A stretch of DNA of 64,000 bases from Panopea generosa. Taxonomy: Eukaryota > Mollusca > Bivalvia > Adapedonta > Hiatellidae. How positions within the stretch are numbered: the first letter of the stretch is position 1; every line of letters begins with the position of its first letter. The notes beneath the pieces were generated by a model that saw nothing but the letters and a program-made list of their open reading frames with translations, was not told the DNA's origin and did not search any database. Positions 59,008 through 64,000 of this stretch are shown in pieces. The position numbers and the translations under genes were made by a program. The DNA lies in NCBI GenBank assembly GCA_029582155.1, contig CM055896.1:26379184-26443183 (forward strand), given 5' to 3'.

Positions 59008-59140
59008 TGGATAGAGTATCAAACACTCGCCTGCTTACTTATTTACTGCTGCAACACAAAGTTGTGCTTAAATCTTACAATTATTGGAATTGTTACAAAT
59101 TGTATCTGCTAGTATAGCAATAAAATCTTGATTTATATTA
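59008..59140 (+). other. GOLGA1: 3' UTR of golgin-97
   Basis: A short AT-rich segment directly after the stop, extending to about 15-20 bp past the AATAAA at 59119-59124. The end point is inferred from the signal; no cleavage site can be proven from sequence. Confidence 0.55.
59119..59124 (+). terminator. Candidate poly(A) signal AATAAA
   Basis: A canonical hexamer 112 bp after the stop codon. The next AATAAA in plus orientation, near 59152 and at 60667-60672, are alternatives; the last would lengthen the UTR to about 1.7 kb. Confidence 0.55.
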
Positions 59141-59189
59141 GTATATTTATTAATAAAAAAATCTTAATTATTTATTATATTCATTAGAT

Positions 59190-60520
59190 TACCTGAACCG
59201 AAGGTTAACAGGTGACCTTTTCTGATCACCCTGTGTCCGTCCGCCTATCCCTTGTCTGTTGTTAACTTTCAAATGATTTCTTTTTCACCAAATTTTGTGT
59301 GAAATATTCTGACATGAAGTCTCCCAGAGGTTTATCAGTTGCTGTCTTGCTTCAAACTATTGAAAGTCTTCTTCTCTGAAGGTGCTATGCCTGGAGTTTT
59401 GTTATTTTGAATGCAGTATTATCTAATGGTTTGTTCAATCCATGACCTTAGGGTCAAAATAGGTCCCACCCCTTGTTTGACATAGGGATGTTGTAATTAT
59501 AAATCTACTTCTTAAGAACTGACCACCCAAATTTATAAGAGATCCATATGAATGGGGGTTTCAGGCTTGTTCAAATAAATCAGCAACTCAGTCAGATGTG
59601 TTCTCATTTGTTTTAAAATAATCTCTATGAACAGTGCTTTTAATTTTTTTTCAAATACAGGTGGTAGGATTGATAAGTCATAACAGTTGAAACTGGGTCC
59701 TTTGAAGGGAATTTAATATCTATACACTTCTCAAGAACAACGCCGCCAAATGTGTTCATATTTGATAGAAATACAGGGAAGGGATTTCAAATGTTTCAAA
59801 TAAAGGAGCTATGATTCATTGGGAACCAGTAAGCGACTGGTAAAAGAGTAAATACTGTATTTCTCATCTATTTTAGGAGTTGTTATAGTCATTATGAGAT
59901 TGGGAGTATTGTTCAGTTATAACAGTGGATATTTGACCATTAAAGGGGATTTTATATATCATAAGGGGTCAGCAGGGGCCGAGAAAGGGATAAAATTGTG
60001 CATTTTCAAAAGTCTTCTTCTCAAGACTGATAAGCCAAATGTGTTCATATTTGATTTTAATGATCCATATTGTCAAGGATTTTAAGTTTGTTTTAATGAT
60101 GGGGCCAAAGGGTCCATTGGGGCCAGGTAAAGGGACTTTGATTTTTACATAGAAATACTATTGGGAAAAATGTAAATTCTCTTTTTGTCATCTATTTTAG
60201 AAATTATCTTAATCATCTTGGGAGTCTGGAGTATTTAGTCATAACAGTTGAGGTTGGGTCCTTAACATGGAAATGCTTTCTGAAAAAGATAATTCTCCCA
60301 TTTCTGCTCATAGAAGATACTGGTTTTCCCCATTGAGAAAAAACTCGGCTTAGCCTCATCCCTGCATGTAATTTTGACCCCTCGAGTGTGATATTTTTAT
60401 CCCACATGAATACTCATGGTGTGTTCTTATATTCTGTATGTTATTCATAGGCTTAGTCCATTCAAAATTGACAGAAATGACAGCTGAATCAGTTGAGCGA
60501 CTTAAAATAGGCCTCTTGTT
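59190..60520 (+). mobile_element. Diverged 'CTCACCTGAGCCGAAGG' family element downstream of the gene
   Basis: Starts GATTACCTGAACCGAAGGTT then AACAGGTGACCTTTTCTGAT and CACCCTGTGTCCGTCCGCC. It ends AGTTGAGCGACTTAAAATAG then GCCTCTTGTT. Internal text (TCTTCTTCTCAAGACTGATA, AGCCAAATGTGTTCATATTT) repeats several times. It is related to 47941-49060 and, more distantly, to about 1985-2730. The family has no long ORF; the 63-75 codon ORFs inside are not protein-like. Confidence 0.65.
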
Positions 60521-60790
60521 TTATTAAAAAATCTTGATTATTTACAATATTTTAATTTAAAAAATTAAAAGATTCAGGTAGCCTCATTTTTTTTTTACCA
60601 AACAGAATAAATGAATGTGTTTTTCAACATCTGAAAGGTTATTGTGCTGTATTTTCTTCTTAATGAAATAAAGATTGTAGTTTACTGGCAATAATGGTGA
60701 GCAGTTATTTAAATAGCACAAAAAGTTATACTTGCTGGATGCCAATAAAGAATGACATTCCAGACATACTCCCTAGAAATACAGATTAGA
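60521..60790. other. Intergenic spacer with AATAAA
   Basis: AT-rich, contains AATAAA at 60667-60672 (possible distal poly(A) site of the golgin gene). Nothing else is seen. Confidence 0.35.
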
Positions 60791-60794
60791 TACA

Positions 60795-60985
60795 GTGGTC
60801 TTGTGACAGAGCATTGTACCCATGATTGGAGGGTCGTGGGTTCAATCTTCCGCCACGGATATGTGTGATGTTCTTGGGCAAGATACTTTATCCACATATT
60901 CTTAGTATTGGTTCTACCCAAAAAGACCTCGAGCATGATTTGTCTCAGTGGTAATAACTTGTTTCACAATCAAAGTAAAATAAAT
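60795..60985 (+). mobile_element. tRNA-derived SINE (second family)
   Basis: GTGGTCTTGTGACAGAGCAT, then GGGTCGTGGGTTCAATCTTC (B-box-like GGTTCAATC) and CCGCC form a tRNA-like head. A body with TTCTTGGGCAAGATACTTTA and TTGGTTCTACCCAAAAAGAC and an A-rich tail with AATAAATAAG follow. Ends are approximate and no target duplication was identified. Confidence 0.6.
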
Positions 60986-61219
60986 AAGTAATCAACTGAT
61001 AAAATAACAAAAATATAAACTAATGAAAATGAAATTGACCCAGACCTGAATTGCAGGTGTTACAAAAATTACAGTGAATGTGTAACTCAATGGGCTGTAT
61101 CTACAGCATCCAAGTCTCGGTGGTCTTACTCTCGTCATAACTTGTGTTCAACTCCAGATAGTTTTGATGAAGACACAAAAAGCACATTTATATGACAAGT
61201 ACATGTCTTGTAAAGTACA
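60986..61219. other. Intergenic AT-rich sequence
   Basis: No gene, RNA or repeat is recognised between the SINE and the foldback element. Confidence 0.35.
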
Positions 61220-61476
61220 CTGAAAGGATAAAGAAATGCCAGGTGAATCTCAAAGTCACTTTCTCAAACTATTGTATTTAAAGCAGCATTTACAGTTTTA
61301 GAATATGTATGTAAAGGTATTTCATTAATGATGTTGTCAATAAGACTGATCATAGTGACAAAATTATTGATGAAATATCTTTACATACATATTGGTCTTC
61401 TAAAACTGGAAATAACGCTTGTAGTAGTTTGATAATGTGGCTCTGAAACTCGTCTGGCATTTCTTTATCCTTTCAG
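61220..61476. mobile_element. Foldback / MITE-like imperfect palindrome, 257 bp
   Basis: The outermost 21 bases on each side are perfectly inverted: 61220-61240 begins CTGAAAGGATAAAGAAATGC, and 61456-61476 is its reverse complement. The arms continue for about 110-130 bp with mismatches; inner blocks include TTTTAGAATATGTATGTAAA/TTTACATACATATTGGTCTT and CCAGTTTTAGAA. A loop lies near 61340. No ORF. A further GGAATTTCTTTGCACTTTCAG motif at about 61506-61526 echoes the right end. Confidence 0.85.
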
Positions 61477-62192
61477 GATATATTTCAAGGAATTAATATG
61501 TAGGTGGAATTTCTTTGCACTTTCAGTAATATATTGTGCAGTTGACTTAAAAATGTGCAGTAACCCCTCAGAGTTGACTCATTTACATGTAGTGTAATGT
61601 AGTGGTTACCTTTCTTTTACTTTAGCATGTAATTCTATTAAAACGTACACGTTTCTTTTACATTAAAATGTTTATTTCTGTTGGAATGGCTTGTTAAATG
61701 TTTTCAAGTCCAATTTGAATGAAATAAATTACCCTAATTTTAAGATGTGAGTAGAACAGGATCTTTGATGTATTGAAATGTACCGCTTACCAAACAATTT
61801 TTTAAAATCTACTTATTTTGTTGTTGTTGATAAGGCTTTGATCAAGGGAATACAAATATTTACAAGTAGTTTTAAGTAAAAATTCATATCTTAGTTTTTG
61901 TCTGTTCTTTTCAAAGAAATAAGTGAGAGATCTATTACTTTTCTTAACGTTTGTCAACAATTCAACATTTAGCTCTTTTTTCTTGTCAACTGTTTGGTCC
62001 AGAGCCACCAAACTTGATTGGGTAAATTAACCTAGTTTAAAAATTGTATGTGTTAGCTCTGTTTGTGTTTAGCTCTGTTTCATTCAACTTTTTTTGCCAA
62101 GAACTTGTTTCATGGTCATGATGTTATTGCAAAATACACTATTATTCCTTGAACTTACAGTTATTTATCTTGGACCTACAAAAATTATGTTT
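61477..62192. other. Intergenic AT-rich sequence with interspersed fragment
   Basis: Near 61970 there is 'TTTAGCTCTTTTTTCTTGTC...CTGTTTGGTCCAGAGCCACC', the same repeat type as near 20670, 25060 and 43310. ORFs of 60-70 codons have no protein-like features. Confidence 0.4.
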
Positions 62193-63360
62193 TTAGCTCT
62201 ACTGGCCAAAAATCAGAAGGGCTTATGTGATGGCACATTGTCCATCGTCTGCCGTCTGTTGTTTGTCATCTATTAGTAGCACTTTCTCTAAAACCACTAG
62301 ACCATTTAAACTCAAACTTCACATGGATGTTTCTGTTGCACGGAAGACTACAGAAGATTTTCTTTTTTCAATCTGAAATTCAAGATAGCCAACATTACTA
62401 AAACTAGTTCAAAACTTCAAAAAAAAATCTTCTTATGAACTGCTCAACAGATTTTGAATATATTTATATAGTAATGATAACCAACTATAGTTCTATTAGA
62501 TTTATACAAATAGTGTCCCAAGGGTTAAAAAAATGACCCTGTTGCGAGGGATCAATTAGGGGACAATCATGTAATTTTAATAAACATTAATATATATATT
62601 TTTTAAATGGAACTGATTTAGCCTATATTTTAACAGAAGAATTGTTTGGCCAAGGAGGTTCAGATTTGTAAAAATGACTAGGTTCCACTGTCTTTAAGGG
62701 ATCAGGAGCGGCCCCAAAAGGGTAAATATTGGGAATTGCAAGAATCATTTTCTTAACAACCTGTCAGTCAAAGTTGTTCATATTTGGTATAAATTATCCC
62801 TATGTGTAGGGCTTTGAATGAAGATAAGAGTTAAGATTAAATAATATTTATAGGGGCTCTGTAAAGGGATTTTTACATAGGGATACTATGGGAAAACAGA
62901 AAATTCTCATTTTTTCATCCATTTGGGCAAAATTATTCAGTTTGGGTTCTGAAGTATCAACAAGTCATAGAAAATAGGATTTGGTTCAAGAAGGAGAATT
63001 GACTTCCCATAAGGGCCAGGGTGGGGCATGAAAGGGTTGAAATAGAAAATTTATAAAAATCTTCTTCTCAACAACTGGTCAGTCAAATTTGTCCATATTT
63101 GATATAGATTATCCCTATGGGTATGGTTTTAAAGTTTGTACAAATCAAGGGGCATGTATTTATAGGGGCCCTGTAAGGGACTTAAGTTGTACATAGGAAT
63201 ATGATGGAGAAAACGAAATTGTCATTTTTTCATTCAATTGTGCAGAATTGTTATTCAGTTTAAGATCTGAAGCATCTATAAGTCATATCAAATAAGATTG
63301 AGTTTAATAAGCAGGATTGAATTTGTCTTGGGGGACAGGTGGGGTCACAAAAGAGTTAAA
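62193..63360 (+). mobile_element. 'TAGCTCTACTGGC' interspersed element (second copy)
   Basis: Begins TTAGCTCTACTGGCCAAAAA, then TCAGAAGGGCTTATGTGATG and GCACATTGTCCATCGTCTGC. It contains two diverged roughly 300-bp internal copies (TATTTGGTATAAATTATCCC, GGGGCTCTGTAAAGGGA, ACAGAAAATTCTCATTTTTT). The family is shared with intron 14 (from 54532). No coding potential. The 3' boundary is uncertain. Confidence 0.6.
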
Positions 63361-63630
63361 ATGAAAATGGATAAAAAACAACATTATCATGTAAAAATAA
63401 AATTCATATGTGTCCAAACATGACAAAAACAATATTTTAACCTGAGTGCAAAACCTTGAAAAAAAAATCCCAATTCTAAATACTGCTTGATAACCTTCAC
63501 ATCATCATTTGGACTTTAAGATGAAACAACTCTACAATTTGTTATCCAGCAAGAATCAAATTAAAATCAAAATCAAAACATGCAACTCACTTAAAAACAT
63601 CACATGATATTGCAATTTTAAGGAAGAAAT
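63361..63630. other. Intergenic AT-rich sequence, nothing seen
   Basis: A-rich unique sequence before the SINE insertion. No feature is supported. Confidence 0.35.
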
Positions 63631-63643
63631 CTATTTATGTCTA

Positions 63644-63936
63644 GCCGGGCCCAATTAGTTCAGTCGGTAACACGTCTGACTATCAATCCAGTGGTCGTAA
63701 GTTCTTATCCCCACCAGGCAACAGTCTCTGTGATGATTGATTTACAACATTGTGTCTCATTATCATTCGTCTCTCACCGCTAATTCAAGTTGGGAAGTAA
63801 TTAGTTATTTGCGGAGATGGGGTGTGCTTGAGTACTGGTTAACCTGTCAAGATCCCAGGAAACAGTGGTTAGGTTAACTGATCATCTGTTAACCCTCATT
63901 GGCATAAAATGATGCTAAATATTAAATTCATTCACT
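63644..63936 (+). mobile_element. tRNA-derived SINE with 13-bp target duplication
   Basis: The head GGGCCCAATTAGTTCAGTCG (A-box region) is followed by GGTCGTAAGTTCTTATCC (B-box region). The body has CAACAGTCTCTGTGATGATT, TTTACAACATTGTGTCTC, GAGTACTGGTTAACCTGTCA and GTTAGGTTAACTGATCATCT. CTATTTATGTCTA at 63631-63643 and CTATTTATATCTA at 63937-63949 flank it with one mismatch. Copies of the same family lie in minus orientation at about 25545-25790 and 30425-30600. Confidence 0.9.
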
Positions 63937-63949
63937 CTATTTATATCTA

Positions 63950-64000
63950 ACCTTGGTGTGTGGGCCAAGTTTGGAAATTTCAATATATTATTTATTCTTG
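63950..64000. other. Right edge, unique sequence
   Basis: The last 51 bases show no feature. Confidence 0.3.

Noticed and set aside
61802..62276. Small ORFs downstream of the gene as a neighbouring gene
   Set aside because: Short, in repeat-derived AT-rich DNA, with no recognisable domain and no splice context.

Overview
The window is animal nuclear DNA, most likely from a bivalve mollusc. It holds the 3' four-fifths of one protein gene on the + strand: 16 coding exons between 1785 and 59007. They splice in consistent phase into 807 residues ending in a GRIP domain. The order of matching blocks and the GRIP sequence identify it as the orthologue of GOLGA1 (golgin-97), a coiled-coil tether of the trans-Golgi network. 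Exons for roughly the first 100 residues lie upstream of the window. The bivalve call rests on interspersed repeats I recognise from that group: the 'CTCACCTGAGCCGAAGG' element, the 'CAAGGTCAAGGTCAC' intronic repeats, and tRNA-derived SINEs ending in 'GGCGTTAAAC'. No species is claimed.

The introns are the remarkable part. By my estimate a little over half of the 64 kb is tandem repeat, and nearly every large intron has its own unrelated family. The upstream intron has a 20-bp unit (1-1182) and a 41-bp unit (1466-1693). Intron 1 (1883-21846) has a 75-bp unit (about 3300-8176), a 54-bp unit (about 8755-19645) and a 20-bp unit (20806-21310). The intron after exon 4 has 63-bp and 55-bp units; the next two have 50-bp and 42-bp units. 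Further on come a 39-bp unit built around the exon 8 splice acceptor, an inverted 20-bp array (46339-46740), a 36-bp unit (50445-53958), and a second 36/37-bp unit (57155-58672) in the intron that cuts the GRIP domain.

Mobile DNA between the arrays includes a TIR transposon with a TAA target duplication (38646-40896) that carries a 173-codon antisense ORF. There are two SINEs with clear 13-bp target duplications, further diverged SINEs, and several non-autonomous families that all end in a small hairpin followed by CTTGTT. A foldback element lies at 61220-61476.

After the stop codon at 59007 there is a short 3' UTR with a poly(A) signal. The remaining 5 kb is intergenic and repeat-derived, with no second gene that I can support. 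Most long ORFs in the window are artefacts of satellite units whose length is a multiple of three.
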